Shown piece after piece: positions 35,969 through 45,382 of a DNA stretch of 64,000 bases; the stretch's first letter is position 1, and the number at the start of each line of letters is the position of its first letter. A program made the position numbers and the translations under genes. The stretch is from the NCBI GenBank assembly GCA_900475325.1, contig LS483371.1, forward strand, positions 4,216,001 to 4,280,000. The letters run 5' to 3'. Below the pieces are notes generated by a model. It did not search any database and had not been told where the DNA came from. It saw only the letters and a program-made list of their open reading frames with translations. This DNA is from Paucimonas lemoignei. Its GTDB lineage: Bacteria > Pseudomonadota > Gammaproteobacteria > Pseudomonadales > Pseudomonadaceae.

Positions 35969-36307
35969 CATGGCTTCCCAAATAAATAGCTGAATATCAC
36001 CGCAGGCACGAAGGCGCGGCATTGAAATCAGAAGGCTGTGGGCCTGGAAAAACAGGCCGGCGGGCAATGGCAAATGACCACGGAACGTCGTGAAGTCAGC
36101 GTGGAGCCAGCTAAAAACAGGCATCGCCCGCGAACGCGATACTGTGAAGATGCGCATTATGACTCATAGGTCACTAAGTTCTATGCGCTTTTTTGCTCCA
36201 GGTCCGCCTGCCGTTCACACAATAAAAAACTGCCCGGGCAATTACGCGCGAGCAGTGTGAGGCGCAGAACGCCTGAAAAGGGTAAACAATGCCCGCAGGC
36301 TTGCCGG
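35969..36307. other. Gap between flgL and the KAS III gene
   Basis: No gene seen beyond an unsupported in-frame extension of the KAS III gene. Holds the flgL terminator at 36224-36256. A promoter for the KAS III gene must lie in 35985-36220, but I cannot place it with confidence. Confidence 0.5.
36224..36256 (-). terminator. flgL terminator
   Basis: Minus strand ACTGCTCG-N11-CGGGCAGT followed by a run of T (TTTTTATTG). It lies 52 bases after the flgL stop and ends the flgF-flgL unit. Confidence 0.78.
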
Positions 36308-37900
36308 CTACAGCTTGTTGAACAGGCTCAATTGGGAGATTTTCACAAAGGCCAACTGCGACGCCTGCAACATGGTTTGCTGCAGGGTCAGCTGAACCGA
36401 AGCCTCGGCAATATCGGTGTCACCGATGGCCGATTGCGTGGTTTTGTTGTTCAACGAAATGGTGCCGTTCTCTGCGGCCTGGATATCAATGGAGTTCGCG
36501 CGCGCGCCGATAGAGCCGCGCACCAGATCATTGTTATTCATCGACAGCGTCAGGTTGCTCAGGGACGCGGCGATTTCTTCATCCAGCTTGTTCTGGTTGG
36601 CCACCGAACCACCCACCGGGGCACTCAGTGCCTTGCGCAGATCACTCAGGGTGTTGAGCGCGCTTTTGTTCTGATGGGTGTCCACTTTCACTGCAAACTG
36701 ATCGCCCGCTGCGGGCTCGGTCAGCCCCGCCGCGAAGTTGAAGGTCACGCCAGCCTGGGTGATCGAGGTGTCCCCCGCGGCCTTGGTGCCTGTGGCAATC
36801 GCGGTGTCACCCTGCTTGAACGGTTGGGCAAACACCTGGTAGGCACCGCCCGCACCGAAGGTGATCAGCGCCCCGCCGCGTGGGAAGGTGGTGGCGTACG
36901 CAGCAGGATCGGATACCGTCGAGTTGGTGATTTGCGCCGTCGAGCTGTTACCGCCCATGCGCGCGACCGTGATCGCGTCAGGCTTGGAGGCCAACGTGAA
37001 GCCTTGACCCTGCATGGCGGCATCGAAGTCAGCAGGCAGTTCGCCCTCTTTCTTGGTGACGTTGATTTCAAAATCAACGCCGCGCAACTTGAAGCTGCTG
37101 CCCCCGGCCACGTTCGGATCGAAGGTGCCCGCCCCAGCAACTTCAGCCGTGATGTCAGTGGCGCCGGAAAACACCTTGAATTGCGTCGAACTGGTGAACG
37201 TCACCTGGTAAGGCTGACCTGCGGTGAACTCATTGGTGTAGGCAGTGTTGGAACTGATCAGACCGGACGACAACGAGACGCGCCCGTTGACAGTGGCCGG
37301 AGCCTCCGGCGAGCTGCTGACCACTGTGCGGCTCGCATTGGGGGTCTGCTCGGTCAGGCTGTAACCCGTGTCATTGGACGCAATCGACAAGGTGTCGGAA
37401 ATCTGCAGACTCAGCTGGGTTTCATCACCCTGGTAGGTGTAAGTCCCGTCAGCGTTCTGCAAGTAAGGCGGGGTCGCCGACTTGGAACCGGAGAACAGAT
37501 ACTCACCGGCGGCGTCCTTGGTGTTGAGCAAGCCCAGCACTTGTTTTTCAATCTCGCCAATCTGGTTGGCAATGGATTTTCGATCTTCATCCGACGCAGT
37601 GCCGCCGCCCGCCTGAATCGCCAGCACGCGAGCGGTCTGCAGGGCGGTGTTGATCCCGTCCAGCACACTTTCCTCAGTGGTCAGCGAGGTTTTCAGCGAC
37701 GTCATGTTGCCGTTGTACTGCTCCAGCAAGGCTTTCTGCTGCTGCAGCTGGATCAGTTGCGAGGCGCCGATCGGATCATCGGAGGCCACCTGGATCCGCT
37801 TACCGGAGCTGATCTGTGCATCAGTCTTGATGGTGTCGGAATAATTGCTCTGGTACTTGGAGGCACTGGTCTCGAAGTACTGCGCTGTAGATATTCGCAT
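36308..37900 (-). CDS. flgL: Hook-filament junction protein FlgL (HAP3)
   Basis: Second hook-filament adaptor. The flagellin-like N-terminus (MRISTAQYFETSASKYQSNY; ISSGKRIQVASDDPIGA) and C-terminus (TLQQTMLQASQLAFVKISQL) are conserved. The central region is expanded, giving 530 residues against about 440 in P. aeruginosa. The ATG at 37900 with AAGGAA nine bases upstream is preferred over an in-frame TTG at 37906. Confidence 0.95.
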   Translation of the reverse strand: MRISTAQYFETSASKYQSNYSDTIKTDAQISSGKRIQVASDDPIGASQLIQLQQQKALLEQYNGNMTSLKTSLTTEESVLDGINTALQTARVLAIQAGGGTASDEDRKSIANQIGEIEKQVLGLLNTKDAAGEYLFSGSKSATPPYLQNADGTYTYQGDETQLSLQISDTLSIASNDTGYSLTEQTPNASRTVVSSSPEAPATVNGRVSLSSGLISSNTAYTNEFTAGQPYQVTFTSSTQFKVFSGATDITAEVAGAGTFDPNVAGGSSFKLRGVDFEINVTKKEGELPADFDAAMQGQGFTLASKPDAITVARMGGNSSTAQITNSTVSDPAAYATTFPRGGALITFGAGGAYQVFAQPFKQGDTAIATGTKAAGDTSITQAGVTFNFAAGLTEPAAGDQFAVKVDTHQNKSALNTLSDLRKALSAPVGGSVANQNKLDEEIAASLSNLTLSMNNNDLVRGSIGARANSIDIQAAENGTISLNNKTTQSAIGDTDIAEASVQLTLQQTMLQASQLAFVKISQLSLFNKL

Positions 37901-37913
37901 AATCAATTATTCC

Positions 37914-39965
37914 TTAGAGACTGTTGATCAAGGTGCTGAACATATCTTGCGCGGTCTTGATGATCTGCGAAGAGGCGGTGTAGTACTGCTGGAACTTGAC
38001 CAGGTTGGCCGCCTCTTCATCCAGATTGACCCCGGACACCGAATCGCGATTGGCCTTGGCTTCCTTGAGGATCGCCGTGGTCGCGGTGGAGTCCACGGCG
38101 GCCTGGGAGGTCTTGGCGCCGACTTGCTCGACCAGCTTGCCGTAGGCATTGGTGAAGCTGATGCCGTTTGCGCCATCGGTCTTGCCCACGGTTGCGCGGG
38201 TCTGCAGTTCCAGCAGGCTCAGGGCATTGCGGTTATCGGTTTTGCCGTCGTCATTGAAGGAGACGGTGTAGCTGTCACCTGTAGCGGGCGAGCCGGTGAT
38301 GGCCGTAGAAAATTTGAAACTGTCAGTGCCAGCACCGTACGGAATGGTGATCTCCAGCGCATTGCTCTGCCCCGGCGTGATGCTGCCGGCCGCGGCGGTG
38401 ATCTCGGTACCATTGGCGCCATAGACTTTGTATTGCTGGGCGCCATTGGCCGCCGCAGAGAACACCAGCTTGACCGGCATCGTGCTGTTCAAGGCGCCTT
38501 TCAGGGCTTGCTGTTCGGCGGGCTCGCCATAAATATCAAACTTGGTGACCATCGTAGGCTGGGTGATCACGCCGGTCCCGCCGTTGCCGGTGGCACTGGT
38601 GATAGCCAGTGGCGCTGCAAAGGCCAGTTTGGTGGCGTCGGTCAGCTCGGTCTTGATGTTGCTTGAACCGGCACGGGTGGGGCTGATCAGGAAGCTGTCG
38701 CCCTGAGCAGGTGCACCGGTCGGAACGATGGCGATACCATCACCGACAAAGTTATTGGCCGTGGTAGCCGGGGCAACGACGTTGGTGTTCCACGGTCCGC
38801 CGGGCATGGTGGTGCCGTCGGAACGCGTGACGCTGTACTGACCAGGCGTAGCCGAATCGAAGCTGACCTTGTAGTCGTAAATGGTCAGCGCGCTGGAATC
38901 CTTGATGACCACATTAAAGTTGCCGCCCGCCGCGCTGTTGCCGGTGGTGGCCTGGCTGCGCTGTGCGATAGCGGTCGCGCTATTGATGCTCGAAAACACC
39001 GAAGCACCAAACGCCCCGCTGGAATCCAGGCCCTGCCCCAATTGGCTGTTGATGGTGTCAGACACCACCAGCGCCATCCGGCCCAGCTCGTTGGTGGCAG
39101 GCACCAGAACATCCTGGCGATAGCGCAACATGCCGCCAATCGCACCACCCGTCACCACCGACGTCACATCCACCGAACTTTGTGGGTAGTTCAGCTTGAT
39201 GGTCATCTGGGTCTTGTCGGTGCTGCTCATACCCACCGACAAACTGTTGGAGGTGTTCCCGGTGACCAGCGGCTGACCGCTGCCCAGAGAAACGTCATAC
39301 ACGCCGTTGTGGTCGGAAACCTTGACGCCCACCAGCTCATTGAGCGAGCGGACTGCCTCGTTACGGGCATCCAGCAGGCTGTTCGGCGTGGCGCCAGTAG
39401 CGCTGGAAAGCTGGACAATCTGCTGGTTCAGGGCAGCGATGGACGAAGTGATCTTGTTGACCTGCCCGGTCAGGGTGGTCAGCTCCGAGTTGATCTTGTC
39501 GTTTTGCTGGCTCAGCTGGGACGAGACGGAGTTGAAACGGCTGCTCAACGTCTGCGCCTGGGTGAGCAATAACTGACGAGTCGACGGATCGTTGGGCGTC
39601 GCTGCTGCCTTCTGCACCGAAGAGAAGAAGCTGGTCAGTACCGAACTGATACCGGTAGTGCTGTCCGACAGCAGCTTGTCAGCAGAGCTGATCTGATCAA
39701 GGTACGCCTTGGAATCACTGGTCAGCGCGGTGGTGGTCTGCAACTGGGCATCGAAGAAGCTGTTATAGATGCGTCGCACATCAGACAAGGTGGTGCCGGT
39801 GCCGATATAACCCACACCGATATTCTGCAAGCCGCTGGTGACGGTCGAGACCGACTGACGGGAGTAACCCGAGGTCGCGGCGTTGCTGATGTTATTACTC
39901 GTAGTGGCCAATGCCGCTTGGCTGGCATTCAGGCCCGACATACCAATATTGATCAAATTCGACAT
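37914..39965 (-). CDS. flgK: Hook-filament junction protein FlgK (HAP1)
   Basis: First hook-filament adaptor, 683 residues. It has the rod/hook-type N-terminal motif (GMSGLNASQAALATTSNNIS NAATSGYSRQ, with a gap shown for length) and the C-terminal motif (GVNLDEEAANLVKFQQYYTA). The middle is a long, variable, exposed region. It lies 13 bases before flgL and 10 after flgJ. Confidence 0.97.
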   Translation of the reverse strand: MSNLINIGMSGLNASQAALATTSNNISNAATSGYSRQSVSTVTSGLQNIGVGYIGTGTTLSDVRRIYNSFFDAQLQTTTALTSDSKAYLDQISSADKLLSDSTTGISSVLTSFFSSVQKAAATPNDPSTRQLLLTQAQTLSSRFNSVSSQLSQQNDKINSELTTLTGQVNKITSSIAALNQQIVQLSSATGATPNSLLDARNEAVRSLNELVGVKVSDHNGVYDVSLGSGQPLVTGNTSNSLSVGMSSTDKTQMTIKLNYPQSSVDVTSVVTGGAIGGMLRYRQDVLVPATNELGRMALVVSDTINSQLGQGLDSSGAFGASVFSSINSATAIAQRSQATTGNSAAGGNFNVVIKDSSALTIYDYKVSFDSATPGQYSVTRSDGTTMPGGPWNTNVVAPATTANNFVGDGIAIVPTGAPAQGDSFLISPTRAGSSNIKTELTDATKLAFAAPLAITSATGNGGTGVITQPTMVTKFDIYGEPAEQQALKGALNSTMPVKLVFSAAANGAQQYKVYGANGTEITAAAGSITPGQSNALEITIPYGAGTDSFKFSTAITGSPATGDSYTVSFNDDGKTDNRNALSLLELQTRATVGKTDGANGISFTNAYGKLVEQVGAKTSQAAVDSTATTAILKEAKANRDSVSGVNLDEEAANLVKFQQYYTASSQIIKTAQDMFSTLINSL

Positions 39966-39975
39966 TGTTCAAGCC

Positions 39976-41220
39976 TTATAAAGTCGTGGAAGAGCCCGAT
40001 GCGGCTGCGTAGTTCTGGTAACTCTTCATCTGCTTCGCAATCTGCGAAATCTTGCTGGCATAGTCCGGGTCAGTGGCGTATCCGGCCTTCTGCAATTCTT
40101 TTACAAACTGTTCCGGGTTATCGGCCGAATTGACCACTTCTTTATAGCGATTGTTGTTCTGCAACAGGCTCACCAGGTCATGGAAGCTGTCGGCGTACGA
40201 GTCGTAGGAACGGAAGTCCGCCGTCTCCTTGACCATCTTGCCTTCACGAAACTCGCTGGTGATTGCCCGCGCCTGACCGCCATTCCAGTTGCCGGTGGCC
40301 TTGATACCAAACAGGTTGTGGCTGCTGCTGCCATCCTGCTGGCGCATGATCGATTTGCCCCAACCGGTTTCCAGCGCGGCCTGAGCCACCAGCACCGAAG
40401 GATCGACGCCGATACGTGCGGCAGCGTCCTTGGCCAGCGGCAACATGGTCGCCATGAATTCGTCGGAGTTGCTGAACGCTTTCTTGCCCGGCGCCAGTGG
40501 CGGTTGAGCCATGGTGCGCACGTATTGCGGCGTGGCAGGGGCCAGATTCGGGTCCATCGTCCAGTCGCCGTTGCTGCCTGTGGCGCCTGTCGACGCCGTC
40601 GCCGGAGTACGCGCGGTGGGTGCCAAGGCGTTGGCGCCCGACGGCACGATGCCTGCCAGCAAGCGGTCGGTGAGTTTGCTCGGCAAGGCCAGACGCCGCG
40701 CGTTGAGCTGGGCCATGTCGTTGCGCCCTTCCTCGCCCGCATTGGCGGCAGCGGCTGCATCGCCAGCAGCCGAACGGGTCGCCCACAGCGGACGCTGATA
40801 CACGCCCGTGGCGGTCGCCATCGGATTGGCTTTTGTATCGGCTTTCGCATCGGCAGCGGGCATTTCGCCCACCGGTGCGGCTTGCATGTTCTTGGTCTTG
40901 GACAACTGACGCATCAGCACGTCTTGCAGGCCGATACCGTTGCCCTTGGTGGACATGGTGACGGCCAGCTGCTGGTCGGACATTTCCTGATACTGACGGG
41001 TCGCGGCCGTGTTCATCGGGTTGTCCTTGGCCAACACTTCATTGGCCTGGCGCATGCCCTTGAGCATCTGGCTGAGGAACAGCGACTCGAATTCCTGCGC
41101 GACCTTTTTCAGGTTGGCATCGCTGTTCTTGTCGCCATGCTTCAAGGCATTCAAACGATTGAGGTCGGTGTACGCACCTGAATCAATACCTGAAGAAATC
41201 GCGCTCTTGGGCATATCCAT
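39976..41220 (-). CDS. flgJ: Rod assembly protein and peptidoglycan hydrolase FlgJ
   Basis: Bifunctional protein: the N-terminal rod-scaffold domain (residues about 30-110; VAQEFESLFLSQMLKGMRQA) and a C-terminal glucosaminidase domain with the likely catalytic Glu in AQAALETGWGKSI, joined by an Ala/Thr-rich linker. Length 414. The ATG at 41220 has GAGGAA seven bases upstream; the TTG two codons earlier is less likely. Confidence 0.96.
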   Translation of the reverse strand: MDMPKSAISSGIDSGAYTDLNRLNALKHGDKNSDANLKKVAQEFESLFLSQMLKGMRQANEVLAKDNPMNTAATRQYQEMSDQQLAVTMSTKGNGIGLQDVLMRQLSKTKNMQAAPVGEMPAADAKADTKANPMATATGVYQRPLWATRSAAGDAAAAANAGEEGRNDMAQLNARRLALPSKLTDRLLAGIVPSGANALAPTARTPATASTGATGSNGDWTMDPNLAPATPQYVRTMAQPPLAPGKKAFSNSDEFMATMLPLAKDAAARIGVDPSVLVAQAALETGWGKSIMRQQDGSSSHNLFGIKATGNWNGGQARAITSEFREGKMVKETADFRSYDSYADSFHDLVSLLQNNNRYKEVVNSADNPEQFVKELQKAGYATDPDYASKISQIAKQMKSYQNYAAASGSSTTL

Positions 41221-41231
41221 GGACAACTTCC

Positions 41232-42341
41232 TCAGATCACGATCAGGTCGGCTTGCAACGCGCCAGCCTGTTTCAGTGCTTCAAGAATCGCCATCAAGTC
41301 GCCAGGGGCAGCGCCCACCTGGTTAACCGCGCGGACGATTTCATCCAGCGTGGTGCCCGGGCCGAACTTGAACATCGGGTGCAGTTCCTGCGCAGCATTG
41401 ACTCGCGAGCGCGGCACGACAGCCGTCTGGCCCCCGGACAAGGCGCCCGGCTGGCTGACAATCGGGTCTTCGGTGATGGTCACGGTCAGGCTGCCGTGCG
41501 TCACGGCGGCGGGCGATACCTTGACGTTCTGGCCGATCACGATAGTGCCGGTGCGCGAATTGATGATGACTTTCGCAGCAGTCTGGCCCGGGTCGATTTC
41601 GAGGTTTTCCAGCACCGACAGATAGTCGACGCGCTGGCCCGGATCCAGCGGCGCCGTGACGCGAACCGAACCACCGTCCAGCGCCTGGGCAACGCCAGGG
41701 CCGAGCAGATCATTGATCTTGTCCACCACGCGCTTGGCGGTGGTGAAGTCCGAACGGTTGAGGTTCAGGGTCAGGGTGTTGCCCTGGTTGAAACCACTTG
41801 GCACTGCGCGCTCAACCGAAGCACCGCCCGGGATGCGACCCGAAGACGGAACGTTGACGGTGATTTTCGAACCGTCACGGCCCTCGGCATCAAAGCCGCC
41901 AACGACCAGGTTGCCCTGGGCGATGGCGTAAACATTGCCGTCGACGCCTTTCATCGGCGTCATCAGCAACGCGCCGCCACGCAGGCTTTTCGAGTTACCG
42001 ATAGAGGACACCGTGATGTCGACGGTCTGGCCTGGCTTGGCGAACGCAGGCAGGTCGGCATACACCGCCACCGCCGCGACGTTTTTCAACTGCACAGTGC
42101 CTGAACCGGCCGGCACCTTGATGCCGAACTGAGCCAGCATGTTGTTGAAGGTCTGCAGGGTGAACGGGGTCTGGGTGGTCTGGTCGCCCGTACCGTTGAG
42201 CCCCACCACCAGACCGTAGCCGATCAATTGGTTAGCCCGCACGCCGGAAATACTGGCGATGTCCTTCAAACGTTCGGCCTGTACGCCGAACGCGGTGGAC
42301 AACAGCAGTGCCGCCGCTATCAGTTGTTTGAGCTTGATCAT
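41232..42341 (-). CDS. flgI: Flagellar P-ring protein FlgI
   Basis: Periplasmic P-ring subunit, 369 residues. It has a Sec signal peptide ([20 protein letters not shown], cleavage after QA near residue 22) and the family motifs [20 protein letters not shown] and GLNGTGDQT. The ATG at 42341 has GGGA upstream; the in-frame extension to 42536 overlaps flgH coding sequence. Confidence 0.97.
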   Translation of the reverse strand: MIKLKQLIAAALLLSTAFGVQAERLKDIASISGVRANQLIGYGLVVGLNGTGDQTTQTPFTLQTFNNMLAQFGIKVPAGSGTVQLKNVAAVAVYADLPAFAKPGQTVDITVSSIGNSKSLRGGALLMTPMKGVDGNVYAIAQGNLVVGGFDAEGRDGSKITVNVPSSGRIPGGASVERAVPSGFNQGNTLTLNLNRSDFTTAKRVVDKINDLLGPGVAQALDGGSVRVTAPLDPGQRVDYLSVLENLEIDPGQTAAKVIINSRTGTIVIGQNVKVSPAAVTHGSLTVTITEDPIVSQPGALSGGQTAVVPRSRVNAAQELHPMFKFGPGTTLDEIVRAVNQVGAAPGDLMAILEALKQAGALQADLIVI

Positions 42342-42354
42342 GTCTATCCCGCTA

Positions 42355-43068
42355 TCAGAAAGGGAACAACGGGCTGAGGAAGAACCGGTCAAACCAGCCT
42401 GGCTGGCTTGAATCGGCAAATGCACCAGTACCTGAATACGTAATGCGCGCATCGGCCACACGGGTAGACGAAACGGTGTTATCGGTGGCGATGTCATCGG
42501 CACGCACCAGGCCTGCGATGCGCACCAGCTCGTCACCGGTGTTGAGGGTCATCCACTTCTCGCCACGCACCGCGAGGATGCCGTTGGGCATCACGTCAGC
42601 CACCGTCACGGTGACCGAACCGGTCAGGCTGTTGCTCTGCGCGGCCTTGCCGTCACCGGAACTGTTGCGCGCGCCGTCGTAGCCAGCGCTCAGGCTCAGG
42701 TCATTGCCACCAATCGGGTTGTTGGTGGTCAAGCCCGAACCGAACAGCGAGGTCAGGCCAATGTTCGCGGAGCTGTTCTTCTTGATCGCCGAGGTGGCCG
42801 CCTTGCTGGCTGCCATACGCTCGGAAAGCGTGATGGTGATGATGTCGCCGACCCGGAATGCCTTGCGATCGCCATACAGGTTCTGTTCGAAACCTGCCTG
42901 GTAGATCGAGCCGTTGTTGGCCGCTGCTGGCAGCGGCGTACGCGGCATCACCGGCGCGTAATAAGGGTCATTTGGCTTGGCGGAAGGCGCGACACAGCCA
43001 GTCAGTAACGCAGCCCCACAGAGGGCCGTGACCAACACAGAAAACCGCAGAACAGGAAGCCGTTTCAT
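42355..43068 (-). CDS. flgH: Flagellar L-ring lipoprotein FlgH
   Basis: Outer-membrane L-ring subunit, 237 residues. A lipoprotein signal peptide ends in the lipobox LLTGC with Cys25 as the lipidated residue. The conserved parts include [19 protein letters not shown] and [20 protein letters not shown]. The ATG at 43068 is preferred; the start at 43113 lacks a signal-peptide-like N-terminus. Confidence 0.97.
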   Translation of the reverse strand: MKRLPVLRFSVLVTALCGAALLTGCVAPSAKPNDPYYAPVMPRTPLPAAANNGSIYQAGFEQNLYGDRKAFRVGDIITITLSERMAASKAATSAIKKNSSANIGLTSLFGSGLTTNNPIGGNDLSLSAGYDGARNSSGDGKAAQSNSLTGSVTVTVADVMPNGILAVRGEKWMTLNTGDELVRIAGLVRADDIATDNTVSSTRVADARITYSGTGAFADSSQPGWFDRFFLSPLFPF

Positions 43069-43152
43069 GACACTTAAAACCTCGCGGTGTAGCTGGCGCC
43101 GAACAGGCGCCACATCGGATTGAGCGGGTACAGCAACAGGTCGATCAAGGTG

Positions 43153-43941
43153 TTACAGGTTCTGCGTCAAGTTCTGCAGCATCTGGTCAGCGGTGGAGAT
43201 CACTTTGGAGTTCATCTCGTAGGCGCGCTGAGTGGTGATCATGTTGACCAGCTCCTCAACCGTGCTCACGTTGGACGCTTCCAGGGTGTTCTGCAGCGTG
43301 GTGCCCAGACCGTTCAAACCCGGAGTGCCGACCTGTGGCGCGCCGCTCGAAGCGGTCTCCACGAACAGGTTGCCACCCATGGCTTGCAGGCCGGCCGGGT
43401 TAATGAAGTCGGACGTCTGAATGTTGCCGATGATTTGCGGCGTCGCCGTCTGACCTGCCAGGGTGATGGAAACGGTGCCGTCCTGACCGACCGTGAAAGT
43501 CTGGGCGTTCTGTGGCACGACAATCGCAGGCTCAAGGGCGTAACCATTGGCGGTCACGATCTGGCCGTTGGCGTCCAGGTGGAACGTACCGTCGCGGGTG
43601 TAAGCGACAGTGCCGTCCGGCTGCATGATCTGGAAGAAACCGCGACCATTGACCGCCAGGTCAAGCGGGTTCGAGGTGGTTTCCAGGCTACCGGCGGTGA
43701 AGTTTTTCTGCGTGCCGACGATGCGCACACCGGTACCCAGTTGCAGACCGGACGGCAGTTCGCTGTCCTGGGTCGACTGAGCACCTGGCTGACGCTTGAT
43801 CTGGTAGAGCAAGTCCTGGAATTCGGCGCGATCACTTTTAAAGCCAGTGGTCGACACGTTGGCCAGGTTGTTGGAGATCGTCGTCAGGTTCATGTCCTGA
43901 GCGGCGAGACCGGTTTTGGCTACATAGAGTGCAGGAATCAT
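43153..43941 (-). CDS. flgG: Distal rod protein FlgG
   Basis: Rod protein of 262 residues, the standard size. N-terminal motif GLAAQDMNLTTISNNLANVS and C-terminal motif VEELVNMITTQRAYEMNSKV are typical. The gene lies 46 bases after flgF and 84 before flgH. Confidence 0.98.
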   Translation of the reverse strand: MIPALYVAKTGLAAQDMNLTTISNNLANVSTTGFKSDRAEFQDLLYQIKRQPGAQSTQDSELPSGLQLGTGVRIVGTQKNFTAGSLETTSNPLDLAVNGRGFFQIMQPDGTVAYTRDGTFHLDANGQIVTANGYALEPAIVVPQNAQTFTVGQDGTVSITLAGQTATPQIIGNIQTSDFINPAGLQAMGGNLFVETASSGAPQVGTPGLNGLGTTLQNTLEASNVSTVEELVNMITTQRAYEMNSKVISTADQMLQNLTQNL

Positions 43942-43987
43942 TGGTTTTCTCCTCGTGCGTCGAGTTACCGACGCAAGCTGTCAATAG

Positions 43988-44728
43988 TTAGCTCATCTGC
44001 AAGATGCGCGCCGCGGACTCATCATTGGTCTCGGCGGTTTTCATCATCTTGACGTGCAATTCGAATTGGCGAGACAACGTCAGTACCGACGTCATTTCTT
44101 CAACGGCGCTGACGTTGCTGGCCTGCAGGAAACCTGACTCGACCCGAACGTTGGCGTCGGCCGGTGCCGCTGCGCCGCTCTTGGTGTGGATCATGCCGTC
44201 CGGGCCTTTTTCCATGGACTTGATGTCCGGGTTGACCAGTTTGATGCGGTCTACCTGAGCCATGACCTGCGGCGTCTCACCCAGCGAGCGAACGCTGATG
44301 GTGCCGTCGGCACCGATTTCAATCTGCTGCTGAGGCGGCACGGCAATCGGCCCGCCGTTGCCCATGACCGGCAAACCATTGCCAGCACGCAACACGCCGA
44401 GGGCGTCGATATTCATGCCAGCGCTACGGGTATAAGCCTCGCCACCGTCGGCGGTCTGGACCGCAATCCAGCCATCACCCTTGACGGCGATATCCAGTTC
44501 GCGACCGGTATCGATCATTGCGCCGCCACTGAAGTCAGTACCGGGACGTTCGCTCATGGCATAGGCGCGCGAAGGCTGCACCTCGCCAAACACCGGCATC
44601 GAGCGCGCTTGCTCCAGGTCACGCATAAACCCATTGGTCGACACGTTCGCCAGGTTGTTGGCGTGAGCCTTTTGCGCAACGGCGTTTTCAGACGCTCCGC
44701 TCATCGCGACGTAAAGCAACTTATCCAC
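43988..44728 (-). CDS. flgF: Proximal rod protein FlgF
   Basis: Rod protein, 246 residues. A GTG at 44728 is chosen as start: AGGAGG lies six bases upstream, and the product then begins MDKLLYVAMSGASENAVAQ like other FlgF proteins. The ATG two codons earlier overlaps the Shine-Dalgarno itself and cannot be used normally. First gene of the flgFGHIJKL operon, with a sigma54 candidate upstream. Confidence 0.95.
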   Translation of the reverse strand: MDKLLYVAMSGASENAVAQKAHANNLANVSTNGFMRDLEQARSMPVFGEVQPSRAYAMSERPGTDFSGGAMIDTGRELDIAVKGDGWIAVQTADGGEAYTRSAGMNIDALGVLRAGNGLPVMGNGGPIAVPPQQQIEIGADGTISVRSLGETPQVMAQVDRIKLVNPDIKSMEKGPDGMIHTKSGAAAPADANVRVESGFLQASNVSAVEEMTSVLTLSRQFELHVKMMKTAETNDESAARILQMS

Positions 44729-44782
44729 AGTCATCCTCCTCTGACAGACGCTTGCCGTCTGTAGCTGTTCTGGAGGTGACAA

Positions 44783-44798
44783 AGCAATTATCGGTCCA
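44783..44798 (-). promoter_or_regulatory. Sigma54 promoter candidate for flgF operon
   Basis: Minus strand TGGACCG-ATAA-TTGCT, with GG-N10-GC spacing and a full -12 box; -24 differs from TGGCACG at two bases. It is 55-70 bases upstream of flgF. Confidence 0.7.
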
Positions 44799-45043
44799 AC
44801 TTGTCAGCCTTGATACAAAGCACTGATTTGGCAGTGAAAACGGGCATCGGAGGTTTGCCGATCCCGGCGCTTGAAGAGAATGCGGCGGCGGACTGCCACA
44901 TTTGGCCAATGTCGCCCGCCCCGCCGCCAAAAAAACTTCATCGGGCTCGATAAAAACGGCCAGCTGGCTGAAATAGCAGTGGGCAAAAGCGCGCCGGTGT
45001 TAGGCTTGCGAGTAACGCGAACCGCTAAGGAACACCCCCACAG
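44799..45043. other. Gap between the flgF promoter and a small plus-strand gene
   Basis: No further gene is seen. It is the divergent upstream region of flgF and of the small ORF at 45044; I cannot place a clear plus-strand promoter. Confidence 0.5.
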
Positions 45044-45235
45044 ATGAAAGCCCCCGCCAAGCGCTTGCTGATCGTGACAGCAACGTTGATTCTGGTTTCA
45101 ACCACGATTCAGGCCAAACCCGCACGCTATTACAAATGGCAAGGCGCAGATCGCATCGTCTGCGCACAGACCAGCCCTGGCGAAGGCTGGAAACGTTTGA
45201 AGGGTTTCTTCGTTAAAGCCGATTGCTCGATCTGA
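45044..45235 (+). CDS. Small predicted secreted protein of unknown function
   Basis: 63 residues on the strand opposite to all its flagellar neighbours. A basic N-terminus and hydrophobic core (MKAPAKRLLIVTATLILVST) ending TIQAKP suggest a Sec signal peptide with cleavage near residue 24. The mature part is about 39 residues, rich in Lys, Trp and Gly, with two Cys that could form a disulphide (Cys39 and Cys61). AAGGA lies about 12 bases upstream. I do not recognise the family. It could be a real small periplasmic protein or, less likely, chance coding. Confidence 0.65.
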   Translation: MKAPAKRLLIVTATLILVSTTIQAKPARYYKWQGADRIVCAQTSPGEGWKRLKGFFVKADCSI

Positions 45236-45249
45236 AAGGTGGAAGATTC

Positions 45250-45338
45250 GTGGGACCGGCTTTAGCCGGGAAGGGGCAGTTCTACCCACACCAGCACCCT
45301 GGATGTATGGGTCTCTTCCCGGCTAAAGCCGGTCCCAC
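45250..45338. repeat. REP palindrome pair
   Basis: GTGGGACCGGCTTTAGCCGG and its inverse (TTCCCGGCTAAAGCCGGTCC), about 89 bases. It lies in the 147-base gap between the convergent ends of the small gene and flgE2, where it may help stop transcription. Confidence 0.9.
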
Positions 45339-45382
45339 GAGACAGTATTGCAATCAAAATGCGGCGACCAGACGCCTACCCG

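Noticed and set aside
36257..37927. Plus-strand ORF of 556 codons over flgL
   Set aside because: Antisense shadow of flgL with no recognisable motif or ribosome-binding site.
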